The notes under the pieces were generated by a model. The model was not told where the DNA came from, ran no database searches, and worked only from the letters and a program-made list of their open reading frames with translations. A DNA stretch of 64,000 nucleotides from Balneolaceae bacterium UBA7797 (GTDB lineage: Bacteria; Bacteroidota; Rhodothermia; Balneolales; Balneolaceae). The stretch spans positions 1 to 64,000 of the forward strand of contig DLCN01000003.1 of the NCBI GenBank assembly GCA_002480645.1. Direction: 5' to 3'. How positions within the stretch are numbered: position 1 is the stretch's first letter; each line of letters opens with the position of its first letter. Shown piece after piece: positions 15,588-24,701 of this stretch. A program made the position numbers and the translations under genes.

Positions 15588-18500
15588 TTGAAGGCGGTAA
15601 CCAAATTCTATTTCATCATTTTTGTTATTTCGGCAATCAACGTGTTTGTCGCATACGAAAATGGGTACGCCCAGTCTGTTTTTACGCGAGAGCTCATCAT
15701 TCCCTCACCAGAAACAGATACCTCCTACTTTTTAGGGAACTGGGTTTTGGAGGAATCCATATCGGTCAGTGCCGGTAAGGCTGCTATAGATAGAGAATTT
15801 TGGTCTTTCAACCCTTTGAACGGGAGGTGGAAACTGGAGAGATCGATTGCCGGTTTTGAAAGTGATTCTTTGTTTATTCAATATCAGATCTATCCGTATG
15901 CAATAAGAAGAACCTTTGGGAATAGATCGGTAGCGTCCATTCCCGACAATTTTTATACAGCAGAGAATGACTCCATTGCCCGGGAATTGATACGAACTTC
16001 CCGTAACTCATTTTATGATTCTGATCTGAATCAAAGGGGAAGTCTTACCCGAGGTATCATAGTAGGTTCAAATCAGGATTTTGCACTCGAAAGCGGGTTG
16101 CAATTTGAGTTAAGCGGGCAATTAACCGATGATATCGCAATCAATGCATCACTGACTGATGCGAGTATTCCCTTTCAACCCGACGGGACAACCCAAAGCA
16201 TCCGGGAATTTGATCGCGTATTGATCCAGTTAAACGGGAATAATTTCGATCTGGATATGGGAGATGTGGACCTTTCACTTAATGCAAGCCGATATGCAAA
16301 ATTGAATCGACGACTTCAGGGAGTGAATGGAGAGTTTAGAACTGAAGCCGGCAATTACAGATCCGCATTATCGGTAGTTAAGGGAACCTTTCAGTCTAAA
16401 TATTTTCAGGGTCAGGATGGTGTGCAAGGGCCCTATCGCTTAACCGGCGAGAATGGCGAACAGTTCGTGATCGTTCTGGCTGGTACAGAACGGGTGTTTG
16501 TAAACGGAGTGGAAGTGAAGCGGGGTGAGGAAAATGAATATATCATTGATTATGGTTTGGGTGAAGTGTACTTCACTAATAACCTGCTCATTAAAGATGA
16601 GACACGGATCGTAATTGAATACGAATATCTGGAACAGAATTTCAACCGAACACTGATCGCTGCAGAAGTACAAGAACAGCTTTTTAATGACCGGTTCAGC
16701 ATTGGAGCTACAGTGATCCGGCAGGCAGATGGAAATGATCTGCTGTCGCAGCAAACACTGACTCAGGCCAATATCGATGATCTGAAACTGGCCGGAGATG
16801 ATCCGGATGGGGTAGTGGTTTCCGGCGCCGGATTAGCGACAGACGAAGATCGGTATAATGTGAAATATGCTTTGATAGATACCACATGGAACGGGCAGGA
16901 TTATCAGATCTATAAAAATTTGCCCGGTTCAGAGGATGCGATTTATGTCGTTAGTTTTTCGAAGGTGAATTCGGGAAAAGGAAGCTATCAAAGAGTTTCG
17001 GGTAGCGTGAACGGATTGGTATACAACTGGGTGGGGCCGGGTAACGGTGATTATGAACCATTCAGAAAACTGCCGGCTCCTGAGAAATTGCAAATGGTGG
17101 CACTGAATTCCAGGGTAAGAATATCAGAGCATATATCCTGGTTTGGGGAATGGTCGGTAAGCGGCTATGATAAGAATCGGTTTTCCGGGCTGGATGATGG
17201 TGATAATAACGATCATGCTTACACTTCCGGTCTAAGTGTTGATAGTATACATACAGGGGCGGGTGTTTTCAGGCTGGATGTACGCAGATCCTATCGGGGA
17301 AAGAATTTTGAAACCTTTGAGAGGATCAGGCCGGTGGAATTTGAGCGGCAATGGGACGTACAGCTGGGTGGTGGACAGGAAGAAGTGATCAATGAACTGA
17401 ACGTTAATTATAAAACAGGTGAAAATACGGAGACAGAAATTAGTGCAGGTACCATTCAATTATCAGATTATAGCGGAAACCGGCAAGCATTACAGCTTAG
17501 TTCAGCAGAGGTTGGGTTACCCGTTCTGAATTACACGTTAGAGAATATTGACTCAGAAAATTCATTGACTCAGCAAAAAGGCGAGTGGTTCCGGCAACGT
17601 GGCTCCATCAGTAAAGAGGTACATGCTTTTGCACCCTATATTATGCTGGAACAGGAACAGCGGATCCGTCGAAGTACAATTTCAGACTCACTGTTGGCAA
17701 CTTCCCTGGAGTTTACAGAGATAGGGCCGGGGTTGCGGTACAAAAAAGGAGCTCTGGAACTGAATACAGGGATATCAGCGAGAATGGAGAAGTCCGTATT
17801 GGACAATGCGCTTCAGGATGAATTCTCTGCGTTAGAAAAAAAATTCGGTTTCAACTACAGGGCATCATCCGGTTTCAGAACGGTGAATAATATAGTACTC
17901 AGATCAAAATCATACAGTGAAGCCTTTGCCGAAAACCGGACCGGGGACAGGGATGCATTACTTGTTACTTCACGGACTAACTATGGCGCAGCAGATAAAA
18001 TGTTGGAGGGACAGTTTAATTACGAAGTAAATACTCAGAGGCAGGCCTTAACACAGGAAACATATTTTGAGGTCGGTCCGGAATTGGGACAGTATGTATG
18101 GATCGATGAAAATGGTGATGGAACGGAGCAACTCGATGAATTCTATCCGGAATTGAGTCCGAATGAAGGAACCTATGTGAAGCAATTCATTCCATCCGAT
18201 GATCTGCTATCGGTGATAAACCTGTCCACCCGGTGGAGAAATCAGGTCAAGCCATTCATTAATAAGGAACACAGATTCAGTGAACTCACCTTATTCTCAT
18301 CCATAGATATAAGAGAAAATTCTACCACCGATGTATTCAGCGATGTCTATTTATTGAAGATGAATACCTTTAGGAATGATTCAACCACCATTTCCGGACG
18401 TATCAACCAATCGTACGAAGCAGATCTGTTTCCAACCGATTTTAATATGGATACACGGCTGGGTTACAGTGACAACCGATCGTTAAATCAAAGGAGCAAT

Positions 18501-19043
18501 GAATCGGTTCAGAATTATTCAAAGGAATGGTATGCGAGTATTAGTTATCGGGTCACCCCAAAACTGCGATTTTTTGGAGATCTGAACAGAGGAAGGAACA
18601 TCAGTTTAAGTGATCAGCTCAGCAATCGTAATTTTGAGATCCGTTCCATGACTGTGAGTCCCGGAGTGGAGTGGTTGATCAACCGTTCGTGGCAAACTTC
18701 GCTCAGCAGTAGTTTTTCAATAAAAACAGATCGGTTTCCTGTAGTACCCGCTGAGGCTGCAATGGTTAAAATCGTTCAGACGAACAGAGCGTTCCTGTTT
18801 AAAAAAATACAGGCTGATTCCAGGATAGAATTCCGGAATACAAAACTGGAAGGTGTACCCGGTACACTTAGCCGGTTTGAATTAACAGAGGGTACCGGGA
18901 GCGGAAATCATCTTATATGGTCTGTTTCGGCGAATTACCGGGTAAGTGATCTGGTAAGGTTTCGGTTTGAGTATGATGGCAGAACCGTGAATGACCGACC
19001 GGATATCCATACCCTGAAACTGACCGTGAGTGCCGTTTTTTAA
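15588..19043 (+). CDS. Large outer-membrane beta-barrel protein of unknown function (1151 aa)
   Basis: Begins with TTG at 15588 and a signal peptide (about 1-29, ending N-G-Y-A-Q-S). The rest is rich in aromatic and charged alternating strands and ends in V-S-A-V-F, a terminal phenylalanine as in outer-membrane barrels. A segment around residues 280-330 (G-P-Y-R-L-T-G-E-N-G-E-Q-F, then E-R-V-F-V-N-G-V and D-Y-G-L-G-E-V-Y-F) resembles a repeated module I associate with large uncharacterised surface proteins of Bacteroidota and relatives. No TonB box, plug or enzyme motif is visible. I cannot assign a function. Its position before an exbB/exbD set may be meaningful, but a 170-base gap with its own promoter-like signals separates them. 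Confidence 0.75.
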   Translation: MKAVTKFYFIIFVISAINVFVAYENGYAQSVFTRELIIPSPETDTSYFLGNWVLEESISVSAGKAAIDREFWSFNPLNGRWKLERSIAGFESDSLFIQYQIYPYAIRRTFGNRSVASIPDNFYTAENDSIARELIRTSRNSFYDSDLNQRGSLTRGIIVGSNQDFALESGLQFELSGQLTDDIAINASLTDASIPFQPDGTTQSIREFDRVLIQLNGNNFDLDMGDVDLSLNASRYAKLNRRLQGVNGEFRTEAGNYRSALSVVKGTFQSKYFQGQDGVQGPYRLTGENGEQFVIVLAGTERVFVNGVEVKRGEENEYIIDYGLGEVYFTNNLLIKDETRIVIEYEYLEQNFNRTLIAAEVQEQLFNDRFSIGATVIRQADGNDLLSQQTLTQANIDDLKLAGDDPDGVVVSGAGLATDEDRYNVKYALIDTTWNGQDYQIYKNLPGSEDAIYVVSFSKVNSGKGSYQRVSGSVNGLVYNWVGPGNGDYEPFRKLPAPEKLQMVALNSRVRISEHISWFGEWSVSGYDKNRFSGLDDGDNNDHAYTSGLSVDSIHTGAGVFRLDVRRSYRGKNFETFERIRPVEFERQWDVQLGGGQEEVINELNVNYKTGENTETEISAGTIQLSDYSGNRQALQLSSAEVGLPVLNYTLENIDSENSLTQQKGEWFRQRGSISKEVHAFAPYIMLEQEQRIRRSTISDSLLATSLEFTEIGPGLRYKKGALELNTGISARMEKSVLDNALQDEFSALEKKFGFNYRASSGFRTVNNIVLRSKSYSEAFAENRTGDRDALLVTSRTNYGAADKMLEGQFNYEVNTQRQALTQETYFEVGPELGQYVWIDENGDGTEQLDEFYPELSPNEGTYVKQFIPSDDLLSVINLSTRWRNQVKPFINKEHRFSELTLFSSIDIRENSTTDVFSDVYLLKMNTFRNDSTTISGRINQSYEADLFPTDFNMDTRLGYSDNRSLNQRSNESVQNYSKEWYASISYRVTPKLRFFGDLNRGRNISLSDQLSNRNFEIRSMTVSPGVEWLINRSWQTSLSSSFSIKTDRFPVVPAEAAMVKIVQTNRAFLFKKIQADSRIEFRNTKLEGVPGTLSRFELTEGTGSGNHLIWSVSANYRVSDLVRFRFEYDGRTVNDRPDIHTLKLTVSAVF

Positions 19044-19104
19044 GGGTTTATAGGGCTTTTATTTGAAAGTATTGTGAAGATAAAAATCATTGTCATTGTT
19101 AACT

Positions 19105-19118
19105 AAAAGTTAACTTTT
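19105..19118. promoter_or_regulatory. 14-bp palindrome upstream of the exbB operon
   Basis: AAAAGTTAACTTTT is a perfect 14-bp palindrome, 15 bases before the promoter-like TTGACA at 19134. The spacing suits an operator or activator site for the ExbB/ExbD cassette. The responsible protein is unknown. Confidence 0.35.
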
Positions 19119-19133
19119 TGAGGTTTTCGAGCT

Positions 19134-19162
19134 TTGACATTTAAGATAAAATGACCTATTCT
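19134..19162 (+). promoter_or_regulatory. Sigma70-like promoter candidate for the exbB operon
   Basis: TTGACA (19134-19139) is followed after exactly 17 bases by TATTCT (19157-19162), about 52 bases before the exbB ATG. This resembles a general sigma70 promoter rather than the TAnnTTTG type seen elsewhere in the window. Confidence 0.35.
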
Positions 19163-19213
19163 AGCGGTTCATTAAATCTAGACACTAACACTTAAAATTT
19201 AATTGGAGTGAAC

Positions 19214-19936
19214 ATGACATCGTCGATTGCTCTATTTCTTTTACAAGCGCCTGCAGAAGAAGGCTTTTTTAATCTCATTGTAGAGAAATTTAATCAAGGT
19301 AATGATGGAGGATGGATGTGGCCTGTACTGATCACATTGATCCTGGGTCTTGCCATTTTCTTAGAAAGAATTATTACGCTCAACTTAGCTGATATTAACA
19401 CACGAAAGTTCATTGTAAATGTTCAGGAGGCACTGCAAGAAGGTGGTGTTGAAGCTGCTGAGCAATTATGTGCCAGAACACGTGGTCCTGTTGCTTCAGT
19501 ATTCCAGGCTGGTCTTATGCGAGCTGATGAAGGTATCGACGCTGCTGAAAAAGCGATCGCTGCTTACGGTTCAATCGAAATGAGCTTCCTTGAAAGAGGT
19601 CTTGTTTGGTTGTCACTCTTTATCGCAATTGCTCCTCTGTTCGGCTTCCTTGGTACGGTAGTAGGTATGATCGCGGCCTTCGATGATATCGAAGCTGCAT
19701 CTGATATCTCCCCAAGTATTGTGGCCGGTGGTATTAAAGTTGCCCTTTTAACAACAGCTGGTGGTTTGATCGCGGGTATTATCCTGCAGATCGGATACAA
19801 CTATTGTGTATCTAAAATTGACCGGTTAATCGCAGAAATGGAAGAAAGTTCAATTACCCTTATTGATTCTATGATTCTGTTACAGGAAGGTAAGCCACTT
19901 ATCCCTGTTGAAGAATCAACTGATTCTGCTGAATAA
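19214..19936 (+). CDS. exbB: ExbB/TolQ-family proton channel protein
   Basis: A MotA/TolQ/ExbB proton-channel subunit which, with ExbD, uses proton flow across the inner membrane to energise TonB or Tol partners. The ATG at 19214 is preferred over GTG at 19208 because TTGGAG sits 5 bases before it, matching the GGAG sites of the next genes. Helices lie at about residues 33-52, 131-155 and 175-200; the F-L-G-F-L-G-T-V-V-G-M-I type segment and the following G-G-I-K-V-A-L-L-T-T-A-G-G-L family core are clear. It leads a tight cassette with a small membrane protein and two ExbD proteins. Confidence 0.93.
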   Translation: MTSSIALFLLQAPAEEGFFNLIVEKFNQGNDGGWMWPVLITLILGLAIFLERIITLNLADINTRKFIVNVQEALQEGGVEAAEQLCARTRGPVASVFQAGLMRADEGIDAAEKAIAAYGSIEMSFLERGLVWLSLFIAIAPLFGFLGTVVGMIAAFDDIEAASDISPSIVAGGIKVALLTTAGGLIAGIILQIGYNYCVSKIDRLIAEMEESSITLIDSMILLQEGKPLIPVEESTDSAE

Positions 19937-19974
19937 TAAAATAACCTGGTCAAAACTTAACTGGAGACATAATT

Positions 19975-20268
19975 ATGGATGGCAGTTTAATTGTTAAAAT
20001 AGCCGTTATACTTGCATTCGGTTTGATAGGCCTAGGAGTTCTTTCAATGATTGTTTCAGCTGTAAAAAGTCTGATGCAAGGTAAGCAGGACTTCAAGCGT
20101 ATTGCCCTGATGGCAGTTCCATTTATTGTATTTGGTATTTCATATGGTGTTATGACTAGTGCAGAACAACCATTAGTGAATGCCGGAGTCATGACAACAA
20201 TGGTTATGATGGGCATCATGGTAGTATCAATTGTAATAACCGGACTACGTAGCACCTTTAAATTTTAA
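19975..20268 (+). CDS. Small three-helix membrane protein between exbB and exbD
   Basis: A 97-residue protein with hydrophobic segments at about 7-29, 43-60 and 68-89, and a basic loop between the first two. I recognise no family name. It is preceded by CTGGAG and lies 38 bases after exbB and 14 before the first exbD, so it is very probably co-expressed with them. A role as an accessory subunit of the motor complex is inference from position; it lacks the conserved aspartate of ExbD and the core of ExbB. Confidence 0.8.
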   Translation: MDGSLIVKIAVILAFGLIGLGVLSMIVSAVKSLMQGKQDFKRIALMAVPFIVFGISYGVMTSAEQPLVNAGVMTTMVMMGIMVVSIVITGLRSTFKF

Positions 20269-20282
20269 TTGGAGCAAGTAGT

Positions 20283-20825
20283 ATGCTTTTAAAAAAGAGA
20301 AAACGAGAAGGAGCGGAGATCAATGGATCTTCAATGGCGGATATCGCCTTCCTGCTTCTGATCTTCTTCCTTGTAACCACCACTATAAATGTGGATACAG
20401 GGATCGGGATGGTTCTTCCTCCCCCGTTAGATCCGGAACAGGATCCACCTCCGATTCGTGAACGTAACCTGATGAAAATTCTCGTGAATGCTCAGGGATT
20501 AGTTCTGATGGACGAACAACCCGTTCCTGTTGGCGAGGTTAAAGCTAAACTCATCGAGTTTATCGACAACCCCGAAAACAGCGAAGAACTGGCTGTATCT
20601 CCGGAAGCTGCGATCGTATCTTTAAAAACCCAGCGCGAAACTCCGTACAATATCTACATAGATATGTTGGATGAAGTGATGGGTGCTTATGAAGATCTAC
20701 GTAACTCAGCTTCACGTGCAAATTATGGTGTGGATTACGACAAGCTAAAGCCTGAGAGTCCACAGCAGAAGCACATCAAGGACATGTACCCTAAGAAAAT
20801 TTCAATCGCAGAACCGGACAGCTAA
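20283..20825 (+). CDS. exbD: ExbD/TolR-family biopolymer transport protein (first copy)
   Basis: A 180-residue ExbD-type subunit. The N-terminal cytoplasmic stretch is basic (L-L-K-K-R-K-R-E), and the single transmembrane helix begins with M-A-D-I-A-F-L-L-L-I-F-F, placing the proton-binding aspartate at D20. The periplasmic part is longer than in E. coli ExbD, with a proline-rich acidic segment after the helix. TTGGAG precedes the start. The stop is followed by one base and then the start of the second ExbD, so the two are likely translated together. Confidence 0.92.
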   Translation: MLLKKRKREGAEINGSSMADIAFLLLIFFLVTTTINVDTGIGMVLPPPLDPEQDPPPIRERNLMKILVNAQGLVLMDEQPVPVGEVKAKLIEFIDNPENSEELAVSPEAAIVSLKTQRETPYNIYIDMLDEVMGAYEDLRNSASRANYGVDYDKLKPESPQQKHIKDMYPKKISIAEPDS

Positions 20826-20826
20826 T

Positions 20827-21273
20827 ATGGCTCATTTTAAAAAGAAACAAGCCGGAACTAAACAGGAAATACCTACCTCAGCTATGCCTGACGTAGTATT
20901 CATGCTCCTGTTCTTTTTCATGGTTACCACGGTACTTAGAGAAGTAACGCTTAAAGTGAAGTTAGACCTCACAAAAGCGTCGAATATCGAGAAGATCGAA
21001 GAAAAACGATTGGTTTCTTATCTGTATATCGGACCGGAAAGACTCCCGGGAAATCAACTAGGTGAGGATAAAGTACAAATCGACGATGCTATTGTTGATG
21101 ACATCGGAGCTATCCGAAACCTGATGTACGATAAGTTATTAGATCAACCGAAACTCATTGTTTCTCTTCGTGTAGATAAAAATTCTGAATTCGGTCTGTT
21201 AACGGATGTTCAAAAAGAACTTCAGCAGGCAGGAACCTTTAGAATCAATTATTCTACTAAACGCGAAGACTAG
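20827..21273 (+). CDS. exbD: ExbD/TolR-family biopolymer transport protein (second copy)
   Basis: A 148-residue second ExbD subunit. A basic N-terminus (H-F-K-K-K-Q) is followed by a transmembrane helix starting P-D-V-V-F-M-L-L-F-F-F-M-V, with the conserved proton-binding aspartate at D22. The periplasmic domain follows the ExbD pattern, ending Q-Q-A-G-T-F-R-I-N-Y-S. It differs clearly from the first copy, so the cassette may assemble a heteromeric ExbD pair, as proposed for Bacteroidota. An intrinsic terminator follows about 20 bases later. Confidence 0.92.
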   Translation: MAHFKKKQAGTKQEIPTSAMPDVVFMLLFFFMVTTVLREVTLKVKLDLTKASNIEKIEEKRLVSYLYIGPERLPGNQLGEDKVQIDDAIVDDIGAIRNLMYDKLLDQPKLIVSLRVDKNSEFGLLTDVQKELQQAGTFRINYSTKRED

Positions 21274-21294
21274 ATCTTCTTTTAACAGTTTAGA

Positions 21295-21328
21295 AGGCAA
21301 CCACGATACTTCGTGGCTGCCTTTTTTT
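21295..21328 (+). terminator. Intrinsic terminator after the ExbB/ExbD cassette
   Basis: AGGCAACCACGA (21295-21306) pairs with TCGTGGCTGCCT (21311-21322) around the loop TACT, with one A-C mismatch, and ends in a seven-base T-tract. It closes the exbB-exbD unit just before thiL. Confidence 0.9.
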
Positions 21329-21346
21329 ATACCTATTTGATTTCCT

Positions 21347-22375
21347 ATGAAAGAGCAATTCACCACCATACAAAGTATCGGACGAACAGGACTTCTTGAG
21401 CGACTCAAAAAGTTCAAGGGAAAAGTCAACGCACGCACCGTCAAAGGTTCAGGAGACGATTCGGCCATCTTAAAAACCAAGTCGAAACATCTTCAGTTAC
21501 TAACTACCGACACCTACATCGAAGGGGTAGATTTTGATCCATCATATACTCCGTTCACTCACTTCGGATACAAAATGGTTTCATCTGCTATAAGTGATAT
21601 ATATGCGATGAACGGAAGACCAAGCCATATCCTGATAAATCTGGCTATTCCAAACAGTTTATCTGTGGAGATGGTTGAACAGTTGTATGCCGGAATAAAT
21701 AATGCCTGCGAAAAACATGATATTGAAATTGCAGGAGGTGACCTTACCGGGAATCATACACATGCGGTATTTACGGTAAACGTTTTTGGGGAAGTGGAAA
21801 AACAAAAAGTCGTAAAGCGATCCGGCGCAAAGATCGGCGATGCGATCTGTATAACCGGTGATGTGGGGGGAGCACTGGCAGGACTAAGAATACTGATGAG
21901 AGAAAAAAAGTTCTGGGAACAACATGGTGATGATGCCATTCAACCGGATCTCGAAGATTATAAATATGTGGTTCAGCGACAGCTTATGCCTGAGGCCAGA
22001 AAAGATCTCATCGATAAATTCGAGGAGCATGATGTATTGCCATCTTCAATGATCGACCTCACCCAGGGTATCATTCATGAAGTTACAGAACTCTGCAATG
22101 CCTCGGAATTAGGGGCGTATTTGTATCAGGCAGCTTTACCCATTGCCATTGAAACACGCCACGTTGCCGATGAAATGCAGGAGGATGTGGATAAATATGC
22201 ACTATATGGTGGAGAGGATCTTGAACTGATTTTCACACTTACCGAGAAGCAAGTAGAACAATTCGTAGAATTATTTAAAGATTTTGCAGTGATCGGAAGG
22301 ATGACGCCAAAGGATGAAGGCCTGATCATGCAGACTGCCGAAGGAGATCAGATCGCTTTTGATGATTTGTCATGA
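21347..22375 (+). CDS. thiL: Thiamine-monophosphate kinase ThiL
   Basis: ThiL phosphorylates thiamine monophosphate to the coenzyme thiamine diphosphate. The 342-residue protein has the AIR-synthase-related fold: G-D-D-S-A-I near residue 38, T-D-T-Y-I-E-G-V-D-F as the substrate and metal site, S-D-I-Y-A-M-N-G, G-G-D-L-T-G and, near the C-terminus, Y-G-G-E-D-L-E-L-I-F-T-L, all standard for ThiL. Length is typical. It begins about 20 bases after the exbD terminator and is followed at 105 bases by ftsH. No TPP riboswitch is evident upstream, as expected for a salvage or last-step kinase. Confidence 0.95.
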   Translation: MKEQFTTIQSIGRTGLLERLKKFKGKVNARTVKGSGDDSAILKTKSKHLQLLTTDTYIEGVDFDPSYTPFTHFGYKMVSSAISDIYAMNGRPSHILINLAIPNSLSVEMVEQLYAGINNACEKHDIEIAGGDLTGNHTHAVFTVNVFGEVEKQKVVKRSGAKIGDAICITGDVGGALAGLRILMREKKFWEQHGDDAIQPDLEDYKYVVQRQLMPEARKDLIDKFEEHDVLPSSMIDLTQGIIHEVTELCNASELGAYLYQAALPIAIETRHVADEMQEDVDKYALYGGEDLELIFTLTEKQVEQFVELFKDFAVIGRMTPKDEGLIMQTAEGDQIAFDDLS

Positions 22376-22480
22376 CAAGACAGATGGCACGTTTTTTGCC
22401 AAATTTGCGTTTCAACTATTCAATGCGAAAAGAAGCTTCCAGATAGCTATATTCAAATAAATTTTAAGTAGAAGTATTAA

Positions 22481-24565
22481 ATGGCCGAACAAAAGCCCAA
22501 AGACAAGAAGCAAATTAAATCCCCATTGGGTAACAAACCGGGAAACACTCCTAAATTTCCAACCTGGGGTTTCCTTGTAATTATTCTGTTTCTGATCGTT
22601 TTACAAGTAATGTTCCTGAATCCCGAGTCGGGAAATGGTATTAAATACAGTGAATTTCTGGATCAGGTTAAGAAAGGGTATGTAGAAGAGATCATCATTA
22701 AAAATGGGGTAAATATTTATGGTAAATACAATGATAAAGCCGTAAGCGACGGCATTGTAAAACCTCCCACACAGGATGACGCTCCGCTACTCACTCCTTC
22801 AACAGGAGAAGAGTATAAAACCTTCATCACTACGATGATCCCAAATGACGAGATCCGTCCTATCCTTGATGAGCACAATGTAGCCTACGAAGTTCGCATC
22901 GAAGAAGAATGGTTTTCCGGGGTATTTATGTGGTTGGTTATGATCGCTCTCGCCATTGGATTCTGGGTCTTCATCTTCAGAAGAATGAATCCGGGACAGC
23001 AGGTATTGAATATCGGTAAGAATAAGGCCTCGCTGTACGATCAGCAGACCGAAACTAAAGTTACCTTTAAAGATGTGGCCGGTCTGGAAGAAGCGAAAGC
23101 AGAGGTAGAGGAAGTGGTAGAATTTTTGAAAAGCCCTCAGAAGTTTACAAAACTGGGTGGTGTTCTACCTAAAGGGGTATTACTTGTAGGCCCTCCGGGT
23201 ACGGGTAAAACCTTGTTAGCCAAAGCAACAGCCGGTGAGGCAAGTGTTCCGTTCTTTAGTCTCAGTGGTTCCGATTTTGTGGAAATGTTTGTCGGGGTTG
23301 GGGCTGCACGTGTTCGTGATCTTTTCAAACAAGCTAAAGAAAAAGCGCCTTGTATTGTATTTATTGATGAGATCGATTCCATTGGACGTTCCCGCGGTAA
23401 AGGGATGGCTATGGGTTCAAACGATGAACGCGAGAATACCCTGAATCAGCTGTTGAGTGAAATGGATGGGTTTAATTCTGATAAAGGGGTGATCCTGATG
23501 GCTGCAACGAACCGGCCGGATGTATTGGATTCCGCCTTATTGCGCCCGGGTAGATTCGATCGTCAGATCCTGATTGACAAACCCGATCTTAATGGTCGTG
23601 TGGAAGTGCTTAAAGTGCACATCAAAAATCTTAAACTGTCAGATAATATCGATCTGAGAGTGTTGGCATCTCAAACACCCGGATTTGCCGGTGCAGAGTT
23701 GGCGAATTTATGTAACGAAGCGGCATTGATCGCGGCACGTCGTGGTAAGAAAGCCGTGGAGATGATCGACTTCCAGGATTCTATCGAAAAAGTTATTGCA
23801 GGTCTGGAACGTAAGAATAAACTGATCAGCCCGGATGAGCGTAAGATCGTAGCATATCATGAAGCAGGTCATGCAGTAGTTGGCTGGTATCTGGAACACA
23901 CCGATCCGGTGCTTAAAGTGAGTATTGTGCCTCGTGGTTTAGCGGCCCTGGGTTATACGTTACAAACGCCGTTGGAAGATCGCTTTCTGATGACCACAGA
24001 AGAATTGGATGATAAGATCTGTGCGCTACTAGGTGGTAGAATTGCTGAAGAGATCATCTTTGGAAAGATTTCAACCGGAGCACAGAATGATCTGGAACGT
24101 ATCACAAATATGGCCTATGCCATGGTTGCAGAATATGGTATGAGTGAAGAGCTCGGATACATTTCACTAAAAGACTCTCAGAATCCTGATAACAGCTACG
24201 GGTTCAACCGAAAGTACTCTCAGGAGACCAGTACAAAGATCGATGAAGCTGTTCGTCGTATCATTAAAGAGAATTACGACCGGACCATTGATCTGCTAAC
24301 TCATCACAAAGAACAACTCGAAGCACTGGCTCAGTCATTACTTGAGAAAGAAGTACTGAATCACCATGATCTGAGGACTCTTCTGGGTGACCGCCCGAAA
24401 GGGAAGTATCCGGAAGGAATGTTCGACGATCTGTCGAAAAAAGGGACCAATGGCATCGCAGAAGAAGAAGCAGAGGACGCTACCATTGTAGAGGAAGAGA
24501 CTGCAAAAACTGAGTCAGATAGCGAACAAAACGATAATACTGATTCTGAGGAAAAGAGCGAATAA
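22481..24565 (+). CDS. ftsH: ATP-dependent zinc metalloprotease FtsH
   Basis: A membrane-anchored AAA+ protease that degrades damaged membrane proteins and short-lived regulators. Residues 28-46 and about 144-166 are membrane helices flanking a periplasmic domain. Walker A G-P-P-G-T-G-K-T begins near 237, Walker B and the second region of homology follow (I-D-E-I-D-S-I-G-R and N-R-P-D-V-L-D), and the zinc motif H-E-A-G-H is at 460-464. The C-terminal tail is unusually acidic (many E, D and T). At 694 residues it is a little longer than E. coli FtsH owing to an extended N-terminus and this tail. Confidence 0.97.
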   Translation: MAEQKPKDKKQIKSPLGNKPGNTPKFPTWGFLVIILFLIVLQVMFLNPESGNGIKYSEFLDQVKKGYVEEIIIKNGVNIYGKYNDKAVSDGIVKPPTQDDAPLLTPSTGEEYKTFITTMIPNDEIRPILDEHNVAYEVRIEEEWFSGVFMWLVMIALAIGFWVFIFRRMNPGQQVLNIGKNKASLYDQQTETKVTFKDVAGLEEAKAEVEEVVEFLKSPQKFTKLGGVLPKGVLLVGPPGTGKTLLAKATAGEASVPFFSLSGSDFVEMFVGVGAARVRDLFKQAKEKAPCIVFIDEIDSIGRSRGKGMAMGSNDERENTLNQLLSEMDGFNSDKGVILMAATNRPDVLDSALLRPGRFDRQILIDKPDLNGRVEVLKVHIKNLKLSDNIDLRVLASQTPGFAGAELANLCNEAALIAARRGKKAVEMIDFQDSIEKVIAGLERKNKLISPDERKIVAYHEAGHAVVGWYLEHTDPVLKVSIVPRGLAALGYTLQTPLEDRFLMTTEELDDKICALLGGRIAEEIIFGKISTGAQNDLERITNMAYAMVAEYGMSEELGYISLKDSQNPDNSYGFNRKYSQETSTKIDEAVRRIIKENYDRTIDLLTHHKEQLEALAQSLLEKEVLNHHDLRTLLGDRPKGKYPEGMFDDLSKKGTNGIAEEEAEDATIVEEETAKTESDSEQNDNTDSEEKSE

Positions 24566-24701
24566 ACACTCTTGAAGGCCGTTGGTAACGGTTTCGTAAT
24601 GTAGGGATTACATAAGGTTAAATTCACCGTAACAGTACGGAAAAACCTGTGCTATAGCTTTAGTTCATCAACTTGAGAATTAAAGTTAAAAATCAGCACA
24701 C

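Noticed and set aside
24566..24701. Cobalamin riboswitch or terminator before the TonB receptor
   Set aside because: Only short weak hairpins (such as CCGTT/AACGG near 24579-24591) are present; no B12-box-like core or T-tract, so neither call is supported.
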